Shown here in pieces: positions 42,744 through 51,103 of a DNA stretch of 64,000 nucleotides; positions within the stretch are counted from its first letter, which is position 1, and each line of letters starts with the position of its first letter. Made by a program: the position numbers and the translations under genes. The DNA is from Angustibacter luteus (lineage in GTDB: Bacteria; Actinomycetota; Actinomycetes; Actinomycetales; Angustibacteraceae). The stretch is from positions 914,447 to 978,446 of the forward strand of contig NZ_BAABFP010000005.1 of assembly GCF_039541115.1 (NCBI RefSeq), read 5' to 3'. The notes below the pieces were generated by a model, which did no database searches, was not told where the DNA came from, and worked only from the letters and a program-made list of their open reading frames with translations.

Positions 42744-43333
42744 TTGGCCCCGTCGTCCATGGGGTGCTTGACCTTGGTCATCTCGACCACCAGGTCGGCC
42801 GCCTCGACCAGGCGTGGATCGGCCCGGCGTCCGGTGATCACGACGTGCTGGTGGCCGGGCCGGTCGCGGAGGGTCTGCACGACCTCGTCGACGTCCACCC
42901 AGCCCCAGCCCATCGGGTAGGTGAACTCGTCGAGCACGTACAGCCCGTGCTGCTCGGCAGCGAGGCGGCGCTGGATCTCTCGCCACCCCTCCAGCGCGGC
43001 GGCCGCGTGGTCGTCCTCGCTGCCCTGCTTGCGAGTCCAGGACCACCCCTCGCCCATCTTCTGCCAGTCCACCGGGCCGCCCTCACCGGTCTGCTCATGC
43101 AGCCGTCCCAGGGCCCGCAGCGCGGCTTCCTCGCCCACCTTCCACTTGGCGCTTTTGACGAACTGGAAGACGCCCACGTCCCAGCCCTGGTTCCAGCCGC
43201 GCAGGGCGAGGCCGAACGCCGCCGTGGACTTCCCCTTCATGTCGCCGGTGTGCACGATCAGCAGCGGCCGGTTGCGGCGTTGCCGGGTGGTGAGCCCGTC
43301 CTGCGGGACCGTCGTCGGCTGCCCCTGCGGCAT
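42719..43333 (-). CDS. cobO: Cob(I)yrinic acid a,c-diamide adenosyltransferase
   Basis: Attaches the 5'-deoxyadenosyl group from ATP to cobalt. The 204 residues carry the P-loop variant 'HTGDMKGKSTAAFGLALRG', 'FQFVKSAKWKVGE', 'VLDEFTYPMGWGWVD' and 'VITGRRADPRLVEAADLV'. It is the BtuR/CobA type, not PduO. ATG 43333 is one base after the chlID stop. Confidence 0.95.
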   Translation of the reverse strand: MPQGQPTTVPQDGLTTRQRRNRPLLIVHTGDMKGKSTAAFGLALRGWNQGWDVGVFQFVKSAKWKVGEEAALRALGRLHEQTGEGGPVDWQKMGEGWSWTRKQGSEDDHAAAALEGWREIQRRLAAEQHGLYVLDEFTYPMGWGWVDVDEVVQTLRDRPGHQHVVITGRRADPRLVEAADLVVEMTKVKHPMDDGAKGQRGIEW

Positions 43334-43334
43334 G

Positions 43335-45380
43335 TCAGGCCACCTTCCCGTGGGACTGCCGGTCGCGGACCACCTGGGTCAACGAGCCGGCCGCCAGGTC
43401 GGGCAGGGCCAGGTACTCGGCTGCCAGGTCGTCCGCGAGCTGTCGGGCGAGGCCGAGCGAGACCGTGCCGAAACCCGTTGCCTCGCAGTCGATCACGACG
43501 GTGGCGATGCCGCGCTCACGAATCAGCTGGGCGGCGGCCCGGGACCGGCGGACCGCATCGGGGCCGGCAGTGGCCCGGCCGTCGGTGACCACCACGAGCA
43601 GCGGGCGCCGGGTGGCGTCCTTGAGCTGCTCGACCCGGACGACGTCCGCGGCGCGCAGCAGTCCCTCGGCCAGCGGGGTGCGTCCCCCGGCCGTCAGGTG
43701 CCGCAGCCGCGCGGCGGCCGCCTCGACGCTGGACGTCGGCGGCAGCACGAGCTCGGCCCCCGTCCCGCGGAAGGTGACGAGCCCGACCTTGTCGCGACGC
43801 TGGTAGGCGTCGAGGAGCAGGCTGAGCACGGCGGTCTTGACCTCTCGCAGCCGTTGCCGCGCCGCCATCGAGCCGCTCGCGTCCACCGCGAGCAGCACCA
43901 GGTTTCCCTCGCGGCCCTCGCGGACGGGTAGCCGCAGGTCCGACCGGTGCACCAGCAGGCCGGGGCCGGTCCGGCCGCGGGCCCGCTGGTGCGGGGCGGC
44001 CGTGCTGAGCGTCGCGAGCAGGTGCGGCCGGCCGCCTTCGCCGGCGTCCGGGCGGCGGGCGCCCACCGTGCGTCCGGTGCTCGTGATCGCGCGGCCGCGA
44101 CGTCCGGACACGCCGACCCCGCTGCCCGACACCGTCAGCAGACGCGCGCGGTAGGGCTCCCCCGCCTCCGCGTGCGCCCTTTGCTTGGCACGGGGGTCCC
44201 CCGCGCCACTAGGTTCGTCACTGGGTGCCCCCGCTCCATCCGGAAGTGCGTCGCTGGGGGCCCCCACTTCATCGGTGGGGCTGGGGTCCGCGCCGTTGCC
44301 GCCGTCGGGGCCGGGGTCCGGCGGGGTGGGGTCATCATCCGGGTCATCGTCCGGGGGCTGCGGCGCACCGGCATCGAGCGCGTCCTCGAGTCGCTGCTCG
44401 TCCAGGCCGGGCGGGTCGAACGGGTCACGGCGCGCCCGGTGCGGCAGGGCCAGCCGCGCGGCCGCCCGGACGTCCTCGGTCTCCACGACCCGCCGTCCGT
44501 GCCACGCGGCGTGCGCCACCGCGGCGCGGGCGGTCACCAGGTCGGCGCGCAGCCCGTCGACCCCGAACGCCGCGCACACCTCGGCGACCTGCCGCAGCGC
44601 CGCATCGGTCAGGACGACGTCCGCGACCAGCCGCTGCGCGCGGGCGATGCGCGCGGCCAGCTCGGTCTCGTCGTCCGCCCAACGCTGCGCGAAGGCGGCC
44701 GGGTCGGCCTCGTACGTCAGCCGCCGCCGAACCACCTCGACCCGGCTCGCCGCGTCCCGGCTGGCCGCGACCTGCACCGTGAGCCCGAACCGGTCCAGCA
44801 GCTGCGGTCGCAGCTCGCCCTCCTCCGGGTTCATCGTGCCGACGAGCACGAACCGCGCCGCGTGGGACGCCGAGACCCCTTCACGCTCCACGGTCGAGCG
44901 GCCCATCGCCGCGGCGTCCAGGAGCACGTCGACCAGGTGGTCGGCGAGCAGGTTGACCTCGTCGACGTAGAGCACGCCGCGGTGCGCCCCGGCCAGCAGC
45001 CCCGGCTCGTAGACGGTCTCGCCGTGCGCCAGGGCGCGCTCCAGGTGCAGGGACCCGAGCACGCGGTCCTCGGTGGCCCCCACGGGCAGCTCCACGAGCC
45101 GGGCCGGACGGCGTGCGGCCGACACCGGCGGGGGGTGCGGGCCGTCAGGGCAGTCCGGGTCGGGCGTCACGGGGTCGCAGGAAAACCGGCAGCCGCTGAC
45201 GACGTCCACGTCGGGCAGCAGCCCGGCCAGGGCGCGGACCATCGTGGACTTGGCCGTGCCCTTCTCGCCGCGCACCAGCACCCCGCCGACCGCTGGGGAC
45301 ACGGCGCTGAGCACCAGGGCGAGCCGCAGGTCGTCCATGCCGACGACCGCCGTGAACGGGTAGCGCGTCGAGATGCTCAT
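43335..45380 (-). CDS. Mg-chelatase-like ChlI-ChlD fusion, putative cobaltochelatase motor subunit
   Basis: A 681-residue AAA+ plus VWA protein. The AAA+ part (about 1-320) has 'VLVRGEKGTAKSTMVRAL' (Walker A), 'VLYVDEVNLLADHLVDVLL' (Walker B) and 'FVLVGTMNPEEGELRPQLLDRF'. An acidic, Pro/Gly-rich linker (about 340-430) follows, then a VWA domain with MIDAS 'AVDASGSMAARQR'. In actinobacteria this fusion replaces CobS and CobT-type chelatase subunits and works with CobN. Its ATG overlaps the cobN stop (ATGA). Confidence 0.92.
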   Translation of the reverse strand: MSISTRYPFTAVVGMDDLRLALVLSAVSPAVGGVLVRGEKGTAKSTMVRALAGLLPDVDVVSGCRFSCDPVTPDPDCPDGPHPPPVSAARRPARLVELPVGATEDRVLGSLHLERALAHGETVYEPGLLAGAHRGVLYVDEVNLLADHLVDVLLDAAAMGRSTVEREGVSASHAARFVLVGTMNPEEGELRPQLLDRFGLTVQVAASRDAASRVEVVRRRLTYEADPAAFAQRWADDETELAARIARAQRLVADVVLTDAALRQVAEVCAAFGVDGLRADLVTARAAVAHAAWHGRRVVETEDVRAAARLALPHRARRDPFDPPGLDEQRLEDALDAGAPQPPDDDPDDDPTPPDPGPDGGNGADPSPTDEVGAPSDALPDGAGAPSDEPSGAGDPRAKQRAHAEAGEPYRARLLTVSGSGVGVSGRRGRAITSTGRTVGARRPDAGEGGRPHLLATLSTAAPHQRARGRTGPGLLVHRSDLRLPVREGREGNLVLLAVDASGSMAARQRLREVKTAVLSLLLDAYQRRDKVGLVTFRGTGAELVLPPTSSVEAAAARLRHLTAGGRTPLAEGLLRAADVVRVEQLKDATRRPLLVVVTDGRATAGPDAVRRSRAAAQLIRERGIATVVIDCEATGFGTVSLGLARQLADDLAAEYLALPDLAAGSLTQVVRDRQSHGKVA

Positions 45381-48300
45381 GAGCCCTCCCCCTCGAGGTC
45401 GCCCTCGGTCTCCAAGATGGCGTCCTGCAGGACCTGCATCGACTCAGGTGACGGCTCGGCCCACAGGCCGCGCTGCGCTGCCTCGACCAGCCGTTCCGCG
45501 ATCCCCTTGCGGGCCCACGGGTTCGAGCGCTTCATGAAGGCGCTGACCTCCGGGTCCTGCACGTACTCGCGGGTCAGGCTCTCGTACATCCAGTCGTCGA
45601 CCACACCGGCCGTGGCGTCGTAGCCGAACAGGTAGTCCACCGTCGCGGCCATCTCGAAGGCACCCTTGTAGCCGTGCCGCTGCATCGCGGCGATCCACCG
45701 CGGGTTCACCACCCGCGCGCGGAACACCCGCTTCGTCTCCTCGCCGAGGGTGCGGGTGCGGACCTGGTCCGGCACGGCCGAGTCGCCGACGTACGCGGCG
45801 GGGTCGCTGCCGGTCAGGTGCCGCACCATCGCGACCATCCCGCCGTGGTACTGGAAGTAGTCGTCCGAGTCGACGATGTCGTGCTCGCGGGTGTCCTGGT
45901 TCTTGGCCGCGACCTGCATCCGCGCGTAGGTGCGCTCCATGTCGCCGCGGGCCGGGGCACCGTCCAGTCCGCGGCCGTAGGCGTAGCCGCCCCACACGGC
46001 GTACACCTCGGCGAGGTCGGCGTCCGAGCGCCAGGACCGCGAGTCCATCAGCGGCAGCAGACCGGCGCCGTAGGCCCCCGGCTTCGAACCGAACACCCGC
46101 GCACTGGCTCGACGGGGCTCGACGCCGGCCGCCACGTCGGCGCCGACGTGCGCCCGCACGTAGTTGTCGTCGGCCGCCTCGTCGAGCTCGGCGACCAGCT
46201 GCACGGCGTCGTCCAGCATCGTCACGACGTGCGGGAACGCCTCGCGGAAGAAGCCTGAGATGCGGATCGTGACGTCGACCCGCGGCCGACCGAGCTCGGC
46301 CAGCGGCACGACCTCGAGGCCGGTGACCCGCCGCGAGGCGTCGTCCCAGACCGGCCGGACGCCCAGCAGCCAGAGCAGCTCCGCGACGTCGTCCCCCTGG
46401 GTGCGCATGCAGGCGGTGCCCCAGACCGACAGGCCCACCGAGCGGGGGCACGCGCCGGTGTCCGCGACGTGCCGGGCGATCAGCGACTCGGCCAGTGCGA
46501 CGCCGGTGTCCCAGGACGTGCGGGACGGCACGGCCTTCGGGTCGACCGCGTAGAAGTTGCGGCCGGTCGGCAGCACGTTCACCAATCCGCGGGTCGGCGA
46601 GCCCGACGGGCCGGCCGGCACGAAGCCGCCGCCGAGCGCGTGCAGCACGTTGTCCACCTCGTCGGTGGTCCTCGCCAGCCGCGGCACCACCTCGGTCGCA
46701 CCGAACTCCAGCACCCGCACGACCTCGGAGACCTTCTCCCCCAGCACTTCCACGCTCACGTCCGCGCAGCGGTCCGGCGCCCAGCCGAGCGTCTCCATCG
46801 AGAGGACGAGTCGCCGTGCGAGACCTTCCAAAAGGTCGACGACGTCCGCGCCGGTGCGGCACGGACCGTCCACCAGCCTCGACAGCGCCGACGCCCCCAG
46901 CACGTCGGCGCCGTCGAGGGCGGCCCCCGGCTCGCGTAGCAGCACGGCCTCGTCCAACCCCACCCAGGACGCGATCGCGCTGCGCAGCCCCGGGAACGCC
47001 TGGGTGCGGCCGCCCCAGACCTGGGCGGCCCGCAGCACGGCCAGGACGAGGTTGACCCGGCCCTCGCCGACCGGGCCCTGCCCGAGCACGTGCAGACCGT
47101 CCCGGATCTGCACGTCCTTCACCTCGCAGAGGTAGCCGTCGATGTGCAGCACGAAGTCGTCGAACGCCTCGTCGTCGGGTGCCTCCTGCACGTGCAGGTC
47201 GTGGTGCAGCTGCGCCGTCTGCACGAGATCCCAGATCTGCGCGCGCAGCACCGGGGTCTTGTCCGGGTCGAGGGCCTGCACGAGCGCGTACTCGTCGAGC
47301 AGCTGCTCGAGCTTGGCCATGTCCCCGTACGTCTCGGCCCGGGCCATCGGCGGCACCAGGTGGTCGACCACGGTGGCGTGCGCCCGCCGCTTGGCCTGGG
47401 TGCCCTCCCCCGGGTCGTTGACGATGAACGGGTACACCAGCGGCAGGTCGCCGAGGACCGCGTCCGGCGCGCAGGAGGCCGACAGCCCGATCCCTTTGCC
47501 CGGCAACCACTCCAGCGTGCCGTGCTTGCCGAGGTGCACCACGGCGTGCGCACCGAAACCGCCGTCCTCCGGCGACGCCTCCAGCCAGCGGTAGGCGGCG
47601 AGGTAGTGGTGCGAGGGCGCCATGTCCGGGTCGTGGTAGATCGCCACCGGGTTCTCGCCGAAGCCGCGCGGCGGCTGGATCATCAGCACCACGTTGCCGA
47701 ACTGCAGCGCGGCCATCGCGATGGCCGGCTCGTCGCCGGACTCGTCCACGTAGAGCCGGCCGGGCGCCTCGCCCCAGGCCTGCTCCATCGCTGCCCGCAG
47801 CTCGGGGGTGAGCCGACCGAACCACCGCCGGTACGTCGCGCCCGGCACCTTGGCGACGGCGGAGGCGAGCTGCTCGTCCGTGAGCCACTCGACGTCGTGG
47901 CCTCCGGCAGCGATCAGCGCATGGATCAACGCGTCGCCGTCCCCGTCGAAGCCACCGCCGACGTCGTACCCGCTGCGCCGCAGCGCATCCAGCAGGACGA
48001 CGGCACTGGCCGGGGTGTCCAGGCCCACCGCGTTGCCGATCCGCGCGTGCTTGGTCGGGTAGGACGAGAGCACCAGGGCGATGCGGCGCTCGGCCGCCGG
48101 GACGTGCCGCAGGCGACCCATCGCGACGGCGAGGCCGGCCAGGCGCAGGCAGCGCTCGACGTCCGGCACGTACAGCGGCACCGGCCCCCGGTCGAGCTCC
48201 TTGAACGAGAACGGGACGCCGATCAGCCGGCCGTCGAACTCCGGGATCGCCACCTGGGTCGCGGCGTCGAGCGGGCTCACGGCAGCGTCGGAGGCGAGCC

Positions 48301-49108
48301 ACGCCGCCCGCGAGCTGGTCAGGGCCAGACCCTGCAGGACCGGCACGTCCAGCGAGGCCAGCGCCCCGGCGTCCCAGGTCTCGTCCTCGCCGCCGGCGCC
48401 GGCGGCCGCCGCGACCGTGCCGCCGGACGCCAGCACGGTCGTCACCAGGACGTCGCACCGCCGCAGGTGCTCGAGCAGCTCGGCGCCGTCCGGGTCGTCG
48501 AGCGAGAGCCCGCGCAGGGACCCGCAGAAGATCGGCAGTGGCTGGCCACCGCGGGCCACGACGGCCTCGCAGAGTCCGTCCACGAACGCGGTGTTCCCGC
48601 TGAGCTCGTGCGCGCGGTAGAAGACGATGCCCACCACCGGGCGGACGCCGGCCACGTCGAGGACCGGCGCGACCGGCGTCCACTCGTGCACGCCGTGCTG
48701 CGGCATCGCCTGCGGCGGCTCGAAGCAGGCACCGTCCAGCAGCACCGTGTCGCCCAGGAACGCGGCGAGCTCGCGCAGGTTGTCGACGCCACCCTCGACG
48801 AGGTAGCTCAGGGCCTCGGTGACCAGCCCGGACGGCATCGTGCTCAGGGCCTGCAGGGGCGCATCGGGGCCGCCCTCCCCGCTCATCACGGCCACCGGGA
48901 GACGCGTGGCGAGCAGCGCGTCCAGGCCCTCCGGCCAGGCCTGACGACCACCGAGCAGCCGGACGACGACGAGGTCGACACCGTGCAGCAGGTCGGGGAC
49001 GTCGTCCACCGTCAGCCGGGCGGGGTTGGCCACCTGCCACGCACCGCTGCGATGGGCAGCCAGCAGGTCCGTGTCGGAGGTGGAGAGCAAAAGCAGTCGC
49101 GAGGCCAC
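45377..49108 (-). CDS. cobN: Cobaltochelatase large subunit CobN
   Basis: Inserts cobalt into hydrogenobyrinate diamide with the ChlID-type ATPase. The 1243 residues begin 'RLLLLSTSDTDLLAAHRSG', typical of CobN, and keep 'GIVFYRAHELSGNTAFVDGL', 'LSSYPTKHARIGNAVGLDTP', 'HLGKHGTLEWLPGKGIGLS' and 'VSIRISGFFREAFPHV'-like strands. GTG 49108 is chosen because the family start lies there. GGAGG is 11 bases upstream, rather far. Upstream sequence belongs to the riboswitch, not to the protein. Confidence 0.95.
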   Translation of the reverse strand: MASRLLLLSTSDTDLLAAHRSGAWQVANPARLTVDDVPDLLHGVDLVVVRLLGGRQAWPEGLDALLATRLPVAVMSGEGGPDAPLQALSTMPSGLVTEALSYLVEGGVDNLRELAAFLGDTVLLDGACFEPPQAMPQHGVHEWTPVAPVLDVAGVRPVVGIVFYRAHELSGNTAFVDGLCEAVVARGGQPLPIFCGSLRGLSLDDPDGAELLEHLRRCDVLVTTVLASGGTVAAAAGAGGEDETWDAGALASLDVPVLQGLALTSSRAAWLASDAAVSPLDAATQVAIPEFDGRLIGVPFSFKELDRGPVPLYVPDVERCLRLAGLAVAMGRLRHVPAAERRIALVLSSYPTKHARIGNAVGLDTPASAVVLLDALRRSGYDVGGGFDGDGDALIHALIAAGGHDVEWLTDEQLASAVAKVPGATYRRWFGRLTPELRAAMEQAWGEAPGRLYVDESGDEPAIAMAALQFGNVVLMIQPPRGFGENPVAIYHDPDMAPSHHYLAAYRWLEASPEDGGFGAHAVVHLGKHGTLEWLPGKGIGLSASCAPDAVLGDLPLVYPFIVNDPGEGTQAKRRAHATVVDHLVPPMARAETYGDMAKLEQLLDEYALVQALDPDKTPVLRAQIWDLVQTAQLHHDLHVQEAPDDEAFDDFVLHIDGYLCEVKDVQIRDGLHVLGQGPVGEGRVNLVLAVLRAAQVWGGRTQAFPGLRSAIASWVGLDEAVLLREPGAALDGADVLGASALSRLVDGPCRTGADVVDLLEGLARRLVLSMETLGWAPDRCADVSVEVLGEKVSEVVRVLEFGATEVVPRLARTTDEVDNVLHALGGGFVPAGPSGSPTRGLVNVLPTGRNFYAVDPKAVPSRTSWDTGVALAESLIARHVADTGACPRSVGLSVWGTACMRTQGDDVAELLWLLGVRPVWDDASRRVTGLEVVPLAELGRPRVDVTIRISGFFREAFPHVVTMLDDAVQLVAELDEAADDNYVRAHVGADVAAGVEPRRASARVFGSKPGAYGAGLLPLMDSRSWRSDADLAEVYAVWGGYAYGRGLDGAPARGDMERTYARMQVAAKNQDTREHDIVDSDDYFQYHGGMVAMVRHLTGSDPAAYVGDSAVPDQVRTRTLGEETKRVFRARVVNPRWIAAMQRHGYKGAFEMAATVDYLFGYDATAGVVDDWMYESLTREYVQDPEVSAFMKRSNPWARKGIAERLVEAAQRGLWAEPSPESMQVLQDAILETEGDLEGEGS

Positions 49109-49122
49109 GTAGGGCCGTCCCT

Positions 49123-49145
49123 CCTCGGGGTACCGCGCCCCGAAG
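49123..49145 (-). promoter_or_regulatory. SD-sequestering hairpin in the cobN leader
   Basis: On the minus strand CTTCGGGG pairs with CCCCGAGG (one G-T wobble) around a seven-base loop. The right arm contains the first half of the GAGGAGG ribosome-binding site of cobN, so the hairpin could block translation. It lies directly after the cobalamin aptamer and is a natural expression platform. Confidence 0.55.
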
Positions 49146-49155
49146 CCGAAGGTCG

Positions 49156-49326
49156 CGACGGCTGCAGTCTCCTGACTCCCGGATCGACGCGGTCGCTCCG
49201 CCTTCCCGGGGGCAAGCCCCCAGTGGCTGCTCCGCCGGTCATACCCGGCGGTGCGTGGTGCGACCACTCCCCGGTCACAGTGGCGGGACCGTCCCGGATT
49301 CTCACCGGGTTCCTGCCGTGCCGTCG
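49156..49326 (-). promoter_or_regulatory. Cobalamin riboswitch upstream of cobN
   Basis: On the minus strand the core reads CCGGTGAGAATCCGGGAC, then CCCGCCACTG (B12 box at 49278-49284), and the 3' end GGGAGTCAGGAGACTGC. The closing stem is CGACGGC (49320-49326) with GCCGTCG (49156-49162). A TAGGGT -10 box at 49340-49345 places the RNA start near 49333. It should lower cobN-chlID-cobO expression when B12 is abundant. Confidence 0.94.
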
Positions 49327-49339
49327 TTGGTCAGGGCCG

Positions 49340-49345
49340 ACCCTA
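49340..49345 (-). promoter_or_regulatory. -10 box of the cobN riboswitch transcript
   Basis: TAGGGT on the minus strand, about seven bases before the presumed first base of the riboswitch. No -35 is obvious. Confidence 0.5.
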
Positions 49346-49381
49346 TCGGCCCGGCCCCCTGCCCAGCCACCCACCCAGCGG

Positions 49382-49765
49382 TCACGCGCTGGTCAGGTCA
49401 GAGCCTTCCCTTCGGGGCGGCCGACGCAGGTCGATGGGCCGGCCGAGCACCGCCTCGAACTCACGCGCGCGCCTCGTCGCCGTCACGAGGACGTCCTCCG
49501 ACTCCCTGGGTGAGATGGGCAGGACACGGCCGCCGTGCAGGGCGTCCAGCGCCTGCTCGACGTCGTCCTGCGCGCCGATGTCGCGCGCGAGCAGCAGCGC
49601 CTTCACCAGCCGGGCGGGGTAGGCCTGGTAGTGCCAGAGGTACACGTCACCGGAGCCCACATCACCCTCTGCGAGCAGCAGTCGGCAGAGCTCTCGCCTG
49701 CTCGTCACGAGCGCGACGGCCCGACCCAGGCCCGCCGCGAGGCCCTCCACCAGGCCGGTCGCCAC
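49382..49765 (-). CDS. Uncharacterised protein, 127 residues
   Basis: I do not recognise this protein. It is helix-rich with 'VTSRRELCRLLLAEGDVG' and 'VYLWHYQAYPARLVKALLLARD' and a basic C terminus. The GTG start lies 23 bases after the stop of the preceding small frame and has no ribosome-binding site. It could be the second half of one gene with the 77-residue frame upstream, split by a frameshift. It is the last of four leftward genes after cobQ. Confidence 0.5.
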   Translation of the reverse strand: MATGLVEGLAAGLGRAVALVTSRRELCRLLLAEGDVGSGDVYLWHYQAYPARLVKALLLARDIGAQDDVEQALDALHGGRVLPISPRESEDVLVTATRRAREFEAVLGRPIDLRRPPRREGSDLTSA

Positions 49766-49788
49766 GCGGCTGGCCGTCGGCCAGGCGG

Positions 49789-50022
49789 CTACGGTCCCGT
49801 CCGGGTTCCCGGTCCGCGGACGAAACGCCAGCGAGACCCCGAGGCGAGGTAGACCACGTACCTGAGGCCGTGCTCGTCCCAGGTGGCGGTCCGCTTGCGC
49901 GCGTCGACTGCGGCGTCCTGAGGGATCACTCCCGCAGGGACCAGGGCGCTCAGGATCTTCGACGTGGGCGTACGGCGCGCGACCGCATGCCTCCTGCCGG
50001 ATATCTGCGTCCCGCTCGACAC
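49789..50022 (-). CDS. Uncharacterised small protein, 77 residues
   Basis: I do not recognise it. GTG 50022 lies two bases after the stop of the previous gene. The sequence 'SKILSALVPAGVIPQDAAV' then 'WDEHGLRYVVYLASGSRW' looks like a real folded domain, with a helix followed by strands. Its frame differs from both neighbours. It ends abruptly at 'GTRTGP', so it may be a short gene or the front part of a frameshifted longer one. Confidence 0.4.
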   Translation of the reverse strand: MSSGTQISGRRHAVARRTPTSKILSALVPAGVIPQDAAVDARKRTATWDEHGLRYVVYLASGSRWRFVRGPGTRTGP

Positions 50023-50024
50023 GA

Positions 50025-50588
50025 CTATCGCGGGTCGTTCTGCAGCTGGAACTGGCCGTTCCCCGCGATCGCCAGCAGCCGTAGCCCGCCGGCTGCCGAC
50101 TCCCGGACCCCCCGCGAGTGGTAGCGCAGCACCGAGTCGGTCGCTCCGGTGAACGGAAGGGTCAGCGTCACGGGTGCCCGCGTGAGAGAGCGCTTGGCTC
50201 GGGTGAGCGCCGTCCGCCACATCTGCGCGACCTCCGGGGACGTCGAGCAACCGTCGAGCGAGGCTTCGCGCAGTCCCTCCTCGTTCGAGATCGGAAGCGT
50301 CAGCCGCAGTGCATCCGGGTGACGACGGAGGAAGTCGGTTGAGCGGTCGACCGGCTGCCGAATGCCACCGACGACCAGGTTCAAGCGGTCGACCGAGAGG
50401 CCACCGGTAACCGCTTGCGCCCACCCGTCGTCACGCCTCAGCTCGTGAACGGCGTACTCCGGGAAGAAGGTCTCCGCGGCCAGCGTGCCGCTGAGCCCTT
50501 CGGTCCACGCCGCGAAGAGGCCCGCTGCCTCGTCGGGCAGGCAGTGGAACTGCAGATGGGTCGTCGCCACCGGTCTGTTGTACCGCAT
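50025..50588 (-). CDS. Uncharacterised protein, 187 residues
   Basis: I do not recognise this protein. It begins around 'THLQFHCLPDEAAGLFAAW' and continues with 'ETFFPEYAVHELRRDD', 'VVGGIRQPVDRSTDFLRRHP' and 'VTLTLPFTGATDSVLRYHSRG', a mixed alpha/beta pattern. The start is uncertain: ATG 50588, or GTG 50570 giving 'VATTHLQF'. Neither has a clear ribosome-binding site. It lies 41 bases after the DUF4265-like gene and two bases before the next small frame. Confidence 0.55.
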   Translation of the reverse strand: MRYNRPVATTHLQFHCLPDEAAGLFAAWTEGLSGTLAAETFFPEYAVHELRRDDGWAQAVTGGLSVDRLNLVVGGIRQPVDRSTDFLRRHPDALRLTLPISNEEGLREASLDGCSTSPEVAQMWRTALTRAKRSLTRAPVTLTLPFTGATDSVLRYHSRGVRESAAGGLRLLAIAGNGQFQLQNDPR

Positions 50589-50629
50589 CGACAGCGTCGG
50601 TCGGGGGGCCGGAGCTTGCCTGTCCCGCT

Positions 50630-51103
50630 CTACTCCTGCTCGGGAACCCACCAGTTGAGGGGCGTCTCGCCGTCCTCGTCGTAGACGTTGCCGTAGAACC
50701 ACTCGACCTCCGGATGCCGCTGCGTGAGGCCGTTGGCCAGCCCCTCGATGGCGGCGAAACCCGCGGTCACGGGGATCGAGAAGATGGTCAGCTGCGGAGC
50801 CCGACCATCCAGGGCGCCGCCGAGCTGGGCGACCTGGTCAACGAGCGTGTCCGCCACCGCGTGCGGCCCGTGCACCTGAAACGCGACGACGCCCCCACGC
50901 CGGACGACCTCGACGCGTTCTCGCGAGCGATCGAAGCGCACGACGTCGTCGCGGGCGACGCCCAGGACCAACCCCGGCGAACGCAGGAGTCGGTACGTGC
51001 CTTCGGGAGTCCGTTCCACCAACAGGCTCTCGTAGACCGGCGTCCCGTCCTGCTTGTGGCCACTGATCACCCGGATGGTCGTCGAGCCCATCCCCTCGCT
51101 CAT
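50630..51103 (-). CDS. DUF4265-like protein
   Basis: A 157-residue protein resembling DUF4265: 'PVYESLLVERTPEGTYRLLRSPGLVLGVARDD' region early, 'VVRRGGVVAFQVHG' centrally and 'EGLANGLTQRHPEVEWFYGNVYDEDG' near the end. No function is established. ATG 51103 overlaps the cobQ stop by four bases (ATGA), so its translation is tied to a cobalamin gene. A start at 51091 is also possible. Confidence 0.65.
   Translation of the reverse strand: MSEGMGSTTIRVISGHKQDGTPVYESLLVERTPEGTYRLLRSPGLVLGVARDDVVRFDRSRERVEVVRRGGVVAFQVHGPHAVADTLVDQVAQLGGALDGRAPQLTIFSIPVTAGFAAIEGLANGLTQRHPEVEWFYGNVYDEDGETPLNWWVPEQE

Noticed and set aside
44161-44360. Tandem GGGGC-rich sequence inside the ChlI-ChlD gene as a DNA repeat element
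   Set aside because: It encodes the acidic Pro/Asp/Gly linker between the AAA+ and VWA domains, which is low complexity in this family.
49205-49235. Second B12 box (CAGTGGC) in the cobN leader
   Set aside because: It lies in the variable arm between the conserved core and the 3' end and is not flanked by the core sequence. The real box is at 49278-49284.
47090-49513. 807-residue rightward open frame opposite cobN
   Set aside because: It is antisense to cobN and the cobN riboswitch, with repetitive Arg/His/Gln composition. It is a codon-bias shadow.
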